Shown: piece by piece, positions 35,107 to 44,125 of the stretch | How positions within the stretch are numbered: the first letter of the stretch is position 1 | Layout of the letters: every line of letters begins with the position of its first letter | Source of the DNA: Zavarzinia marina | GTDB lineage: Bacteria > Pseudomonadota > Alphaproteobacteria > Zavarziniales > Zavarziniaceae | Length of the DNA stretch: 64,000 nucleotides | Assembly (NCBI RefSeq): GCF_021568905.1 | Contig: NZ_JAKGSB010000001.1 | Coordinates: 992,001-1,056,000 of the forward strand | Reading direction: 5' to 3' | Made by a program: the position numbers and the translations under genes | Notes under the pieces: generated by a model | What the model saw: only the letters and a program-made list of their open reading frames with translations | What the model was told of the DNA's origin: nothing | Database searches by the model: none

Positions 35107-35531
35107 CAGCTTTCCTTCGACTTCAGGACGTCGCGGATCTCGGCCAGCAGGCTTTCGGTCGGAGTCGGGCCCGGCGGCGGCGGGGGCGGCGCGGCTTCCT
35201 GCTTCTTCATCATGCTGTTCACCCCCTTCACCAGAAGGAAGACGGCGAAGGCGACGATGACGAACTGGATCGCGACATTGATGAAATTGCCGTAGGAGAT
35301 GACGGCGGCGCCGGCCTCCTGGGCTGCCGCCAGGGACTCATAGTCCGTATCGGTCAGATTGATGTAGAGCTCCGAGAAATCGACACCGCCGACCAGCAGG
35401 CCGATGGGCGGCATGATCACGTCGTTCACGACCGACGTCACGATCTTGCCGAAGGCGGCGCCGATGATCACGCCGACGGCGAGATCGATCACGTTGCCCC
35501 GCATGATGAATGTCTTGAATTCCTTCAGCAT
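35106..35531 (-). CDS. mscL: Large-conductance mechanosensitive channel
   Basis: A 141-residue MscL that releases osmolytes under membrane tension. The N-terminus is [20 protein letters not shown] with TM1 ([18 protein letters not shown]), then [19 protein letters not shown]2 is [20 protein letters not shown], followed by a Pro-rich linker (PPPPPPG) and cytoplasmic helix. The ATG 35531 has AGGAGAGAG upstream; a longer frame to 35804 is a shadow. Confidence 0.96.
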   Translation of the reverse strand: MLKEFKTFIMRGNVIDLAVGVIIGAAFGKIVTSVVNDVIMPPIGLLVGGVDFSELYINLTDTDYESLAAAQEAGAAVISYGNFINVAIQFVIVAFAVFLLVKGVNSMMKKQEAAPPPPPPGPTPTESLLAEIRDVLKSKES

Positions 35532-35619
35532 CGAATGCTCTCTCCTGCTTGCCGGCCCCTTCGCCGCTTCCCCTGCATTAGAATGCAACCCGGACGCAAG
35601 GCAATGAATTTGTCGACCG

Positions 35620-36087
35620 TCAAATCTTTCCACCGGGCGGCGCCAGCCACTTTCGCATGTAGATCCGGTCGAAGCCGCGCTCCACGCGCCGGTCGAACAC
35701 CCGATAGCCGAGCCGCTCGTAGAACGCGACATTCTCGACCATGCGGGCGTTGGTATAGAGGCTGATGGCGCCGAGGCCGGCCGCTCGGGCCGCGCCCTCG
35801 GCATGAGCGATCAGGGCCCTGCCGATGCCCCGGCCCGCCGCCTCGGGCCTTACCGCGACATTGTCGAGCAGCATTTCGCCGTCCTTGCGCACCAGCACCA
35901 GAAGCCCGGCGACCCCGCTCGCCAGGACGGCCACGGTCACCCGACCGGCGGCGATGGCGGCGGCGTAATCGTCGGCCATCGGCCCCGGCTCGCGCCCGAT
36001 GCGGGCGACCCAGGGGCGATAGGCGGCCTCGACACAGGCTTCGATCGCCGCCAGATCGCCGGCCTCGGCCGGCCGGAGGACGGTCAT
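35620..36087 (-). CDS. GNAT family N-acetyltransferase
   Basis: A 155-residue acetyltransferase. The acetyl-CoA P-loop is in [20 protein letters not shown] (motif A), followed by [19 protein letters not shown] (motif B). The N-terminus is [19 protein letters not shown]. Its start overlaps the stop of an ArsC-like gene (36084-36087), so the two form an operon. The acceptor is unknown. Confidence 0.9.
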   Translation of the reverse strand: MTVLRPAEAGDLAAIEACVEAAYRPWVARIGREPGPMADDYAAAIAAGRVTVAVLASGVAGLLVLVRKDGEMLLDNVAVRPEAAGRGIGRALIAHAEGAARAAGLGAISLYTNARMVENVAFYERLGYRVFDRRVERGFDRIYMRKWLAPPGGKI

Positions 36088-36437
36088 TCGCGGCCCAGCG
36101 TCGCCGCGTAGGTCTCGGGCTTGAAGCCCGCGAGATAGCGGCCGTCGAGATCGAGCAGCGGGCGCTTGATCATGCTCGGTTGTTCGACCATCAGGGCGAT
36201 CGCCCGGTCGCGGTCGAGATCGGCGCGCGCCGCTTCCGGCAGCTTGCGGAAGGTGGTGCCGGCGCGGTTCAGCACCTTGTCCCAGCCGAGCGCGTCGCAC
36301 CAGCGCCCCAGGCTTTCGGCATCGATGCCCGCCTGCTTGTAGTCGTGGAAGACATAGTCGATGCTGCGCGCCTCGAGCCACTGGCGGGCCTTCTTGATCG
36401 TGTCGCAATTCTTGATGCCGTACATGGTGATCGTCAT
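36084..36437 (-). CDS. ArsC/Spx-like family protein (YffB-type)
   Basis: A 117-residue ArsC-fold protein with MYGIKNCDTIKKARQWLEA at the start, giving one redox Cys (KNCDT). The C-terminal part has FRKLPEAAR and the IKRPLLDLDGRYLAGF segment typical of the YffB/ArsC-like group. Whether it reduces arsenate or another thiol target is unknown. ATG 36437; the gene runs into the GNAT gene. Confidence 0.88.
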   Translation of the reverse strand: MTITMYGIKNCDTIKKARQWLEARSIDYVFHDYKQAGIDAESLGRWCDALGWDKVLNRAGTTFRKLPEAARADLDRDRAIALMVEQPSMIKRPLLDLDGRYLAGFKPETYAATLGRE

Positions 36438-36503
36438 CGCCCGTCCCTTTCCTGCTCTGGCGCTTGATGCCACGGCGGGGCCGCTTGCGCTAGATTTTGC
36501 GCC

Positions 36504-38354
36504 ATGACGCTGCAACTCGCCCTCGTGCTCGGCCTCCTTGGCGCCGCCGTGGTCATGTTCGCGCTGAACCGGCCGCGCATGGACGTGGTGGCGCTGATCA
36601 TGATCATCGCCCTGCCCTTCACCGGCGCCGTCTCGACGGCCGAGGCGCTGTCGGGTTTCGCCGACCGCAACGTGATCCTGATCGCCGCCCTCTTCGTGAT
36701 CGGCGAAGCCCTGGTGCGCACCGGTGTCGCCCAGCGCCTGGGGGACGCCCTGATCCGCCGCGCCGGCGCCAGCGAGATCCGGCTGATCGCGCTGCTGATG
36801 ATCTTCGTTTCGCTGCTCGGGGCGATCATGAGTTCGACCGGCGTCGTCGCCCTGTTCATTCCCGTCGTGCTGCGCGTCGCCCGCGGCGCCGGCCTCGCGC
36901 CCAGCCGCCTGATGATGCCGCTGTCGATCGCGGCGCTGAGCAGCGGCATGACCACATTGGTGGCGACGCCGCCCAATCTGATCGTTCACGGCGAATTGCT
37001 GCGCCACGGCCTCGAAGGCTTCGGCTTCTTCGGCTTCTCCCCCTTCGGCCTGCCGGTCCTGGCGCTGTCGATCGTCTATGTCCTTCTCGTGCGGCGCTGG
37101 CTGACGCTTCGCCCGGCCGGCGCACCGGCGCCCAGCCGGGGCCCGGGTTTCGCCGAATGGATCGACGATTACGCGCTGGCCGCGCGGGAGCATCGGCTGC
37201 GCGTCGGCCCCGCCTCGCCGCTCGCCGGGCAGGCGCTGCGGGCGCTGCGGGCGCTGGCGCTCAGGGCGAGCGAAGGCGCCAACGTGATCGCCGTCGAACG
37301 CGGCATCGGCTTCGGCCGGCACCTGTTGCGTCCCCATGCGGACCTGGTGCTGCACGCCGGCGACATCCTGCTGGTCGACGTTTTCGAACCCGCCTTCGAC
37401 CTGGACGAGACCATGGCCCGCCTCGGCCTCGAGCCCCTGCCCCTCAGCGGGCGCTATTTCGCCGAGAGCCGCCACGAGATCGGCCTCGCCGAAGTGATGA
37501 TTCCCGCCACCTCCAACCTGATCGGCCAGACCCTGGCGCAGTCGCGCCTGCGCAGCGAACACGATCTGGTCGCGATCGGGCTGCGCAAGGGCCGCAAGGC
37601 CGAGACCACGAACATCGCCAGCCGCAAGCTCGACACCGGCGATACCCTGCTGGTCACGGGGCCGTGGCAGGCGATCCGCAAGCTCGGCGACGATCGCCGC
37701 CACCTGATGGTGATCGCGCTGGCGGCGGAAGGCGAGGACGTTGCGCCGGCGGCGGAGCGCGCCCCCTTCGCCCTCGGCGTGCTGGCGCTGGTGGTCGGGG
37801 CGATGGTCCTCGGCCTCATTCCCAATGTCGCCGCCGCCCTGATCGGCTGCCTGCTGATGGGCCTCTTCGGCTGCATCGACATGAAGGGCGCCTATCGTTC
37901 CATCCATTGGCAGAGCCTGGTGCTGATCGTCGGCATGCTGCCGTTCTCGATGGCGCTGGAACGCAGCGGCGGCCTCGCGCTCGCGGCCGAGGGTTTCATT
38001 TCGATCTTCGGCCAGGGCGAGCCCCGGCTGGCGCTGGCCGGGCTCTTCGTGCTGACGGCGGGCTGCAGCCTCTTCATGTCGAACACGGCGACGGCGGTCC
38101 TGCTGGCGCCGGTCGCCATCGCCGTCGCGGGCGACATGGGCCTGTCGCCCTATCCCTTCGCCATGACCGTCGCGCTCGCCGCCTCCGCCGCCTATGTGAC
38201 GCCGGTCTCGTCCCCGGTGAATGCCCTGGTACTCGGCCCCGGCGACTACCGCTTCGGCGATTTCGTGCGCATCGGCCTGCCCCTGGCGGTGCTGGTGCTG
38301 GCGGTCACCGTTTTCCTGGTGCCACTGATCCTGCCGTTCAGCCCCGGCGGATGA
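36504..38354 (+). CDS. SLC13/ArsB-type permease with internal TrkA-C domains
   Basis: A 616-residue transporter. Twelve or so hydrophobic segments flank two TrkA-C (RCK_C) domains at about residues 215-295 and 320-400 (LVAIGLRKGRKAETTNIASR lies in the second). The citrate-melibiose-like motifs are ALLMIFVSLLGAIMSSTGVV and SNTATAVLLAPVAIAVAG. Such proteins take up dicarboxylates, sulfate or other anions. It ends 17 bases inside the convergent phosphatase gene. Confidence 0.88.
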   Translation: MTLQLALVLGLLGAAVVMFALNRPRMDVVALIMIIALPFTGAVSTAEALSGFADRNVILIAALFVIGEALVRTGVAQRLGDALIRRAGASEIRLIALLMIFVSLLGAIMSSTGVVALFIPVVLRVARGAGLAPSRLMMPLSIAALSSGMTTLVATPPNLIVHGELLRHGLEGFGFFGFSPFGLPVLALSIVYVLLVRRWLTLRPAGAPAPSRGPGFAEWIDDYALAAREHRLRVGPASPLAGQALRALRALALRASEGANVIAVERGIGFGRHLLRPHADLVLHAGDILLVDVFEPAFDLDETMARLGLEPLPLSGRYFAESRHEIGLAEVMIPATSNLIGQTLAQSRLRSEHDLVAIGLRKGRKAETTNIASRKLDTGDTLLVTGPWQAIRKLGDDRRHLMVIALAAEGEDVAPAAERAPFALGVLALVVGAMVLGLIPNVAAALIGCLLMGLFGCIDMKGAYRSIHWQSLVLIVGMLPFSMALERSGGLALAAEGFISIFGQGEPRLALAGLFVLTAGCSLFMSNTATAVLLAPVAIAVAGDMGLSPYPFAMTVALAASAAYVTPVSSPVNALVLGPGDYRFGDFVRIGLPLAVLVLAVTVFLVPLILPFSPGG

Positions 38355-38823
38355 GATCGAGCAGGCCGGCGGCGCCCGCCGTCACCTCCGCCCAGGTGGT
38401 CTCGAAACCGGCGTCGCCGCCGTAATAGGGATCGGCCACCGCCTGCCCCGCCCGCCCCGCCACGTGATCGAGCAGGAGGGAGAGACGCGCCGTCCCGTCC
38501 GCCGGGCGAAGCGCCCGCAGGTTGCCGAGATTGGCGTGATCGAGGGCGACGACGTGATCGAAGCGCCTGAAATCCGCCGCCGTCACCTGGCGCCCGCGCA
38601 GGCCCGAAATGTCGACGCCGTGGCGGCGCGCCGTCGCCTGGGCACGGCGGTCCGGCGGCTCGCCGACATGCCAGTCGCCCGTGCCGGCGGAATCGACCCG
38701 CAGCGCGATCCCCGCCTCGCCCGCCAGATGGCGCAGCGCGCCTTCCGCCATGGGCGAGCGGCAGATGTTGCCGAGACAGACGAAGAGGACGGCGGCGCGA
38801 TCGGACGGCAAGGCAACACCCAT
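38338..38823 (-). CDS. Low molecular weight protein-tyrosine phosphatase
   Basis: A 161-residue LMW-PTP. The P-loop is VLFVCLGNICRSPMAEGALR with the catalytic Cys and Arg, and the general-acid Asp is in VADPYYGGDAGFE. It removes phosphate from tyrosine in capsule or other bacterial proteins; no exopolysaccharide genes are adjacent. It ends 17 bases inside the permease 3' end. Confidence 0.93.
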   Translation of the reverse strand: MGVALPSDRAAVLFVCLGNICRSPMAEGALRHLAGEAGIALRVDSAGTGDWHVGEPPDRRAQATARRHGVDISGLRGRQVTAADFRRFDHVVALDHANLGNLRALRPADGTARLSLLLDHVAGRAGQAVADPYYGGDAGFETTWAEVTAGAAGLLDLIRRG

Positions 38824-38858
38824 CGGGAAGACTGAACGAGCGGATGTGATTTAGTCAC

Positions 38859-39905
38859 ATGACCGGCGCCCAAGCCACCGACAGAATGGCGAAAGCGATG
38901 GAACTTCGAATGCGAGAAACGACCATGACCGCCCCGACGGCGGCCGGCGGCATCGTCGCCGGCCGGCTGGAACATCTGCCCCTGCCCCTCTTCGCCGCGC
39001 CCATGGGCGTCGGCGGCCTCGGCCTCGCGTGGCGGGAAGCGGCGCGGGTGCTCGGCGCGCCCGAGCTGATCGGCGAGGTGCTGCTGGGGACGGCGCTGGC
39101 GAGCTGGCTTCTGATCGCCCTGCTGCACGTCATGCGCGCCCTGAACCACCCCGGCGCCCTGGCCGGCGACCTGCGCCATCCGATCCGATCCGCCTTCGCC
39201 GGGGCCGTCAGCATCGGCCTCCTGATCGTCGCGGGCGGCTTCATTCCCTATGCGCCCGCCTTCGCCGCCGGCCTGTGGCTGGTCGCGGTCGGCCTGCATC
39301 TGGCGATCGGCATCTGGACCGTGCGCGGCCTGCTGACCGCCCCGCGCGAGGCGGCGACCCTGCTGCCGCCCCTGCTGATCCCCCTGGTCGGCAATATCGT
39401 GGCGCCGATCTTCGGCGCGAAGCTGGGCTTTCCGACATTGTCGTGGATGTTGTTCGGTCTCGGCATGCTGCTCTGGGCCGGGATCCAGCCGCTCATCCTC
39501 GGCCGGATCGTCTCGGGCCCGCCCCTGCCGGGCAAGCTGCTGCCGACCCTAGCCATCATGCTGGCGCCGCCGGCCGTGGGTGCGGTCGCGCTGTCCGCGC
39601 TGACCGGCGGTTTCGACACGGGGCCGCTCGCCCTCCTCGGGCTCGCCGCCTTCGTCGCGGCCGTGCTGCTGGCGATGGCCGGGCGGTTCGCGGCCACCCC
39701 CTTCGCCGTATCCTGGTGGGCCTGGACCTTCCCCAGCGCCGCCTTCTCGGTCGCGGTCAGCGGCTTCGCTCACGCCCATGCGGCGCCGGGCGTCACCGTC
39801 GCCGCATGGGCCGTCCTGGCCCTGGCGACGGCGATCGGCCTGATCGTCGGCGCGGCGACACTGCGTGCGGCCGCCCTCGGCGAGTTGCTGAAGCCCGAGA
39901 CCTAA
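38859..39905 (+). CDS. SLAC1/TDT family transporter (TehA-like)
   Basis: A 348-residue membrane protein with about ten hydrophobic segments, of the C4-dicarboxylate/tellurite/SLAC1 family, with LPLPLFAAPMGVGGLGLAW in TM1 and LSWMLFGLGMLLWAGIQPLI later. The start could be ATG 38859 or one of 38886, 38901, 38913 and 38925. Upstream an ATGTGA-N5-TCACAT palindrome lies at 38844-38860. It converges on the rhodanese gene (4-base overlap); a Crp/Fnr gene follows on the other strand. Confidence 0.85.
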   Translation: MTGAQATDRMAKAMELRMRETTMTAPTAAGGIVAGRLEHLPLPLFAAPMGVGGLGLAWREAARVLGAPELIGEVLLGTALASWLLIALLHVMRALNHPGALAGDLRHPIRSAFAGAVSIGLLIVAGGFIPYAPAFAAGLWLVAVGLHLAIGIWTVRGLLTAPREAATLLPPLLIPLVGNIVAPIFGAKLGFPTLSWMLFGLGMLLWAGIQPLILGRIVSGPPLPGKLLPTLAIMLAPPAVGAVALSALTGGFDTGPLALLGLAAFVAAVLLAMAGRFAATPFAVSWWAWTFPSAAFSVAVSGFAHAHAAPGVTVAAWAVLALATAIGLIVGAATLRAAALGELLKPET

Positions 39906-40285
39906 GCGGCCTTGGCGACGTGGCGGATGCCGCCCGTCGCCGGATCGGTCGCGATATAGGGCAGGCCCGCCGTCTTCCAGGCGGCGAAGCCCCCCGCCAT
40001 ATGGGCGAGCGGGGCGATGCCCGCGCCGGCGCAGGCTTCCGCCACCCGGCGCGAGCGCATGCCCGAACCGCAGTGGAAGACGATGCGCTTGCCCTGCTGG
40101 GTCGGCAGATAGCCCGGCTTGAAGCTGGCGAGCGGGGAGAGCATCCCGCCCTCGATGTGCTCGAAGGCGAATTCCTGCGGGGTGCGGACGTCGATCAGCA
40201 CGATCTCGCCCTTCTCCTGCGCGGCAAAGACTTCCTCGGGCGTCCAGCATTCCAGCGGGGTCCCGCTCATATCCTCGACATGCAT
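39902..40285 (-). CDS. Rhodanese-like domain protein
   Basis: A 127-residue single rhodanese domain. The active-site loop is FHCGSGMRSRR with the sulfur-accepting Cys. The N-terminus ECWTPEEVFAAQEKGEIVLI and DVRTPQEFAFEHIEG are typical. It transfers sulfane sulfur to cyanide or thiols. A strong AGGAGG precedes the ATG. It is just downstream of the Crp/Fnr gene, suggesting a shared operon. Confidence 0.93.
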   Translation of the reverse strand: MHVEDMSGTPLECWTPEEVFAAQEKGEIVLIDVRTPQEFAFEHIEGGMLSPLASFKPGYLPTQQGKRIVFHCGSGMRSRRVAEACAGAGIAPLAHMAGGFAAWKTAGLPYIATDPATGGIRHVAKAA

Positions 40286-40312
40286 GATCTTCCTCCTAGA
40301 TGATCGATTGAG

Positions 40313-40966
40313 TCACATGGCGGCGACCGCGCCGAGGGCGGCGCGGTCCCGAACTTCGATGGCGCCGCGGCCGAGATTGACCCAGCCGCGCTGCCGGAAA
40401 TCGTGCAGTTGCCGCGACACGACTTCCCGCGCCGTGCGCAACTCGGCCGCCAGTTCCTGATGGGTCGTGGCGACCGTGCCGTCCGCCGCCGCCATGGCCA
40501 GAAGCTTGCGCGCCAGGCGGCCGTCGACCCGGCGAAAGGCGATCTCGTCGATGACCTGGAAAAGCTCGGCCATGCGGCGCGAGACCGCGGTGAAGACGAA
40601 ACGCCTGAAGGTGGGCGAGACGGCGATCGCCTCCTCGAAGGCGGCGCGCGGCAGGGCCACCGCCTCGACCTCGGTCTCGGTCACGGCTTCGGCGTCGTAA
40701 TCCTGATAAGCCAGCATGCAGGCGGCGGTCAGCACGCAGCTTTCGCCGCCGTGGGCACGGAACAGCACGATCTCGCGGCCCTGTTCCGACCATTGCTGGA
40801 CGCGGATGGTGCCCCGGATCAGGAGCAGCATGTCGTCCGGGGCGTGCCCCGGTCCGACGATGGTGGTGCCCGCCGGAAAGCGCCTCGTCCGGGCCCTTCC
40901 CGCCAGAATCGCCCGCGCCGCCGGTTCCAGGGCCGAGAGGGCGGGGAAATGTTCGATCCAATCCAT
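40313..40966 (-). CDS. Crp/Fnr family transcriptional regulator
   Basis: A 217-residue regulator with an N-terminal cyclic-nucleotide-binding fold (IVGPGHAPDDMLLLIRGTIR) and C-terminal winged HTH (TTHQELAAELRTAREVVSRQ). Two Cys are in the sensor (ESCVLTAACM), but no Fnr-type iron-sulfur cysteine cluster is visible. I chose ATG 40966, which has AAGGA upstream; ATG 40990 is in frame. It likely regulates the rhodanese and the SLAC1-type transporter next to it. Confidence 0.87.
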   Translation of the reverse strand: MDWIEHFPALSALEPAARAILAGRARTRRFPAGTTIVGPGHAPDDMLLLIRGTIRVQQWSEQGREIVLFRAHGGESCVLTAACMLAYQDYDAEAVTETEVEAVALPRAAFEEAIAVSPTFRRFVFTAVSRRMAELFQVIDEIAFRRVDGRLARKLLAMAAADGTVATTHQELAAELRTAREVVSRQLHDFRQRGWVNLGRGAIEVRDRAALGAVAAM

Positions 40967-41046
40967 GGCGCATCCGTCCTTCGCCGCCATCGGAGCAGAT
41001 CACGGACGGTCCGTCCTTGCGATCGGTCAAATCCGCGCGCCGGCCC

Positions 41047-42771
41047 TCAGCCGCCGAGCACCAGACGCGCCGCGAGCACCGCCGAGAGGAGCGCGAGCGC
41101 GGCCGCCGTTCCCTGCCAGAAGCGCAGGGGATCGCGTTCGATCAAGGGCTTGCGGTTGCGGGCCCGATAGTCCGGGCCCGGTGCCCGCAGCGCCGCCGTG
41201 AATTCGGACAGTGCCTCGTGACGGCGGGCGGGATCGGGGTGCACGGCCCGCGCCAGCGCATGATCCACCCAGTCCGGCACCGGGCGACCTTCGTCCCGCG
41301 CCGGGCGATAGACCAGACGATGCCGCGCCCGGCCCCGGCCGCGCGCGGCATCGGCGCCGTAGGGCAGCCGCCCGGTCAGCATCTCATAGGCGACGACGCC
41401 CAGGGAGAAGAGATCGGCGCGCCAGTCGGCGGCTTCGCCGGCCAGATATTCCGGTGCCGAATATTGCAGGGTGCCCAGCATCGCCTCCCCGGACAGGGGC
41501 GGCGTATCGTCCTCGAGGCCGGCGACCCGGACAGCGCCGAAATCGATGATCTTCACCGTGCCGTCGCCATCGACCATGACGTTCTCGGGCCGAAGATCCC
41601 GGTGCAGCATCTCGCGCCGGTGGAAGGCGCGGAGCCCGATGGCGATCTGTTCGACGATGCCGCGCACGGCTTCCAGCGAGGGCGCCGGGTGATCGCGCAT
41701 CCATTGCCGCAGGCTCTGGCCGTCGATGAATTCAGTGACGGCATAGAGCGCGCTGCGCCGCTCGGGCGCCGATGCCGCGGCCATGACATGGGGCGACGCG
41801 ATGCGCCGCGCGATCCATTCCTCCATCAGGAAGCGGCGGCGCAATTCGTCGCTGTCCAATATGTCGCGCGCCGGAATCTTCAGGGCGACGCGGCCGCCGT
41901 CCGCCGTCGCCGCGAGGAACAGACGGGCTCGGGCATCGCCATGGATCTGGCGCAGCACCCGGAAACCGTCGATCACCGCGCCCGGCCGGATCTCGCCCGG
42001 CACCGGCAGGTCGGCCCGGACATCCGCAAGCTCGACGGCGCCGGCCGCCGGCAGACCGTCGACGCGCAGCACCTGGACCGTCAGATTGTCCGGGCTGCCG
42101 GCTTCGAGGGCCCCTGCCCCGATCAGGCGCGCGATCTCGTCCGGATCGCCGTCGCCCGCGAGGAGGCGGGCGGCGGCGCGCGCGTCCATCCACTCGTGGA
42201 CGCCGTCGGTGGTGAGCAGGAAACGGTCGCCCGGCGAAACCTCGACGGCGCGATAGTCGATCTCCACCTCGGGCCCGGCGCCGAGGGCGCGGGCCAGATA
42301 ATTCTCGCCCGGGCCGAGATCGAGGCGGTGATCCTCGGTCAGGGGTTCCAGCGCCTGGCCGGCGAGACGCCAGATGCGGCTGTCGCCGACATGGAACAGA
42401 TGCGCCTTCCGGCCCTTCAGGATCAGCGCCGACAGGGTGCAGACATGGCCGCGGTCGCGATCGTCCAGCCGGGCGCGGCGGTTCTGGGCATGAAGCCAGG
42501 CATTGATGGCGATGATCACCCGCGTTGCCGCGGTCTTCGCCGACCAGGCGTCGGGCGTGCAGTAATAGTCGCTCAGCAGGCTCTTGACCGCGATCTCGGC
42601 CGCTTCGGCGCCGACCGGGCTCGAACTGATGCCGTCGGCGATGGCGGCGGCGATGCCCTTGGTGGTCAGTGCCGCGCCCTCCGGCACCAGGGCGCCGTGG
42701 AAGTCCTGATGGGCCGGCTTGCGTCCGGCGTCTGACCATTGGCCGATCGCGACCGAGAGGCGTGACATCAT
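41047..42771 (-). CDS. Bifunctional PP2C phosphatase / Ser-Thr kinase
   Basis: A 574-residue fusion. The N-terminal PP2C domain (residues 1-235) has IAAAIADGISSSP, LFHVGDSRIW and LLTTDGVHEW with metal-binding aspartates. The kinase domain (275-530) has the lysine in ALKIPARD, catalytic HRDLRPENVM and the DFGAVR motif, with GTLQYSAPEYLAGE. A hydrophobic C-terminal TM (AALALLSAVLAARLVL) anchors it. Such fusions are often adjacent to nitrite or nitrate transport genes, and here it follows a formate/nitrite channel. Confidence 0.92.
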   Translation of the reverse strand: MMSRLSVAIGQWSDAGRKPAHQDFHGALVPEGAALTTKGIAAAIADGISSSPVGAEAAEIAVKSLLSDYYCTPDAWSAKTAATRVIIAINAWLHAQNRRARLDDRDRGHVCTLSALILKGRKAHLFHVGDSRIWRLAGQALEPLTEDHRLDLGPGENYLARALGAGPEVEIDYRAVEVSPGDRFLLTTDGVHEWMDARAAARLLAGDGDPDEIARLIGAGALEAGSPDNLTVQVLRVDGLPAAGAVELADVRADLPVPGEIRPGAVIDGFRVLRQIHGDARARLFLAATADGGRVALKIPARDILDSDELRRRFLMEEWIARRIASPHVMAAASAPERRSALYAVTEFIDGQSLRQWMRDHPAPSLEAVRGIVEQIAIGLRAFHRREMLHRDLRPENVMVDGDGTVKIIDFGAVRVAGLEDDTPPLSGEAMLGTLQYSAPEYLAGEAADWRADLFSLGVVAYEMLTGRLPYGADAARGRGRARHRLVYRPARDEGRPVPDWVDHALARAVHPDPARRHEALSEFTAALRAPGPDYRARNRKPLIERDPLRFWQGTAAALALLSAVLAARLVLGG

Positions 42772-42790
42772 GGATCATCCGGCAGGGCGC

Positions 42791-42837
42791 GGCCCCGCCA
42801 GGGGCATGCGGGGCCGCTGGGCGGCCCGAAGGCCGCC
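42791..42837 (-). promoter_or_regulatory. Two consecutive GC-rich hairpins between fnt and the kinase gene
   Basis: Stems GGCCCCGC (42791-42798) / GCGGGGCC (42808-42815) and GGCGGCC (42820-42826) / GGCCGCC (42831-42837, loop CGAA). There is no U tract, so they look like an mRNA-processing or attenuation element rather than a terminator. Confidence 0.6.
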
Positions 42838-42853
42838 GGTTGAATGCCGGTGA

Positions 42854-43699
42854 TTACTCGCCGGGGACGCCGATCGGGCCACCCTTGACCGCCGGCATGC
42901 GCTTCGGCGAGGTCTTGTAGTGGGTCGCATAGAGGGTGGCGCCGACGAAGGTGAGGCCGCCGACGAGATTGCCGAGCACGGTCGGGATCTCGTTCCACAG
43001 GAAATAGTCGCCCCAGGTGAACTGGCCGCCCAGCATGATGCCCGAGGGGAAGAGGAACATGTTCACGATCGAATGTTCGAAGCCCATGTAGAAGAACACC
43101 AGGATGGGCATCCACATGCCGATCACCTTGCCCGAGACCGAGGTGGACATCATGGCGGCGACGACGCCGGTGGAGACCATCCAGTTGCACATCACGGCGC
43201 GGACGAAGAGGGTGAGCATGCCGCCGGCGCCATGGGCGGCATAGCCGAGGGTGCGGCCCTCGCCGATGTGGCCGATCTTCTGGCCGATGGCATTCGGCGC
43301 TTCCGAGAAGCCGAAGGTGAAGACGATCGCCATGAACACCGCGACGGTCATTGCACCGGCGAAATTGCCGATGAAGACGAGTCCCCAGTTGCGCAGCACG
43401 CCGCCGAGGGTGACGCCCGGCCGCTTGTCGAAGAGGGCGAGCGGCGCCAGCGTGAAGACCCCGGTCAGCAGATCGAAGCCGAGCAGATAGAGCATGCAGA
43501 AGCCGACGGGAAAGAGCAGCGCGCCGATCAGCGGCTCGCCCGTGTTCACCGTGATGGTGATCGCGAAGGCCGCCGCCAGGGCCAGGATGGCACCCGCCAT
43601 ATAGGCGCGGACCAGCGTGTCCTTGGTCGACATGAAGATCTTGGATTCGCCGGCGTCGATCATCTTCGACACGAATTCGGTGGGGGCGAGATAGGCCAT
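42854..43699 (-). CDS. Formate/nitrite transporter family protein
   Basis: A 281-residue FNT channel with six TM segments. The family hallmark loop is LYLLGFDLLTGVFTLAPLAL, followed by WGLVFIGNFAGAMTVAVFMA, and the central pore His is expected in FEHSIVNMF. It carries formate or nitrite across the inner membrane. AGAGGAA precedes the ATG. Same direction as the PP2C-kinase downstream, with an 82-base gap. Confidence 0.93.
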   Translation of the reverse strand: MAYLAPTEFVSKMIDAGESKIFMSTKDTLVRAYMAGAILALAAAFAITITVNTGEPLIGALLFPVGFCMLYLLGFDLLTGVFTLAPLALFDKRPGVTLGGVLRNWGLVFIGNFAGAMTVAVFMAIVFTFGFSEAPNAIGQKIGHIGEGRTLGYAAHGAGGMLTLFVRAVMCNWMVSTGVVAAMMSTSVSGKVIGMWMPILVFFYMGFEHSIVNMFLFPSGIMLGGQFTWGDYFLWNEIPTVLGNLVGGLTFVGATLYATHYKTSPKRMPAVKGGPIGVPGE

Positions 43700-44068
43700 T
43701 TCAGGGTTCCTCTGGTTCGGGTTCGGAAAAGGCGTCAGTCCGTCTAAACGTCGTCCAATTCGGCCGCTCGCCATGGGTGGATGGGATCGGGAGAGGAACC
43801 CGCCTGCCGCGACACCGGCGTTGAAACGCGAAAAAGGCCGCGCCTCAGAACCCCGGGCCATGCCCGAAGCGCCGAAGTCGCAGCCCCATTGCCGCGCGCC
43901 GTATCTAGCGAAATGGCCGCGCCGTTGCGGCCCAAGAAGATTCTTTCTGCCGCTTTTTTCGGCAGACCGGATCTCGTGCATCATTCTTAGGCCAAGGAAA
44001 GGATTTCCGCAAGCGCGATGTTGCACCACGGCATGATCGACGCCGGGCCGGCACGCCATCGGACGCGG
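43700..44068. other. Intergenic region between fnt and the TetR gene
   Basis: A 369-base gap with no convincing gene; the open frame from 43773 has no family signature. It should hold the fnt promoter on the minus strand. A perfect 7-bp hairpin TCTGCCG (43946-43952) / CGGCAGA (43960-43966) has a loop of CTTTTTT. I did not find an Fnr-type TTGAT-N4-ATCAA site. Confidence 0.5.
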
Positions 44069-44119
44069 TTGACAGGCTCCCCCGGTCGCGACAGTCTCGT
44101 ATTACGTTCATCATACGAG
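44069..44119 (+). promoter_or_regulatory. Promoter and TetR operator upstream of the dehalogenase operon
   Basis: A consensus -35 TTGACA lies at 44069-44074. The palindrome CTCGTAT (44096-44102) - N10 - ATACGAG (44113-44119) covers the -10/start region just before the TetR ATG at 44126. The spacing to a clear -10 is uncertain. Confidence 0.65.
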
Positions 44120-44125
44120 TCGAAC

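Noticed and set aside
36497-38425. Long second frame over the SLC13-type permease
   Set aside because: Arg/Pro-rich shadow; the frame from 36504 has the transmembrane pattern and TrkA-C domains.
38844-38860. CRP site before the SLAC1-type gene
   Set aside because: The arms match TGTGA/TCACA but the spacer is 5, not 6, so it is reported only as a palindrome.
43773-44036. Small ORF in the fnt-tetR intergenic region
   Set aside because: No ribosome binding site, no family pattern, and it spans the hairpin at 43946-43966; it is probably noncoding.
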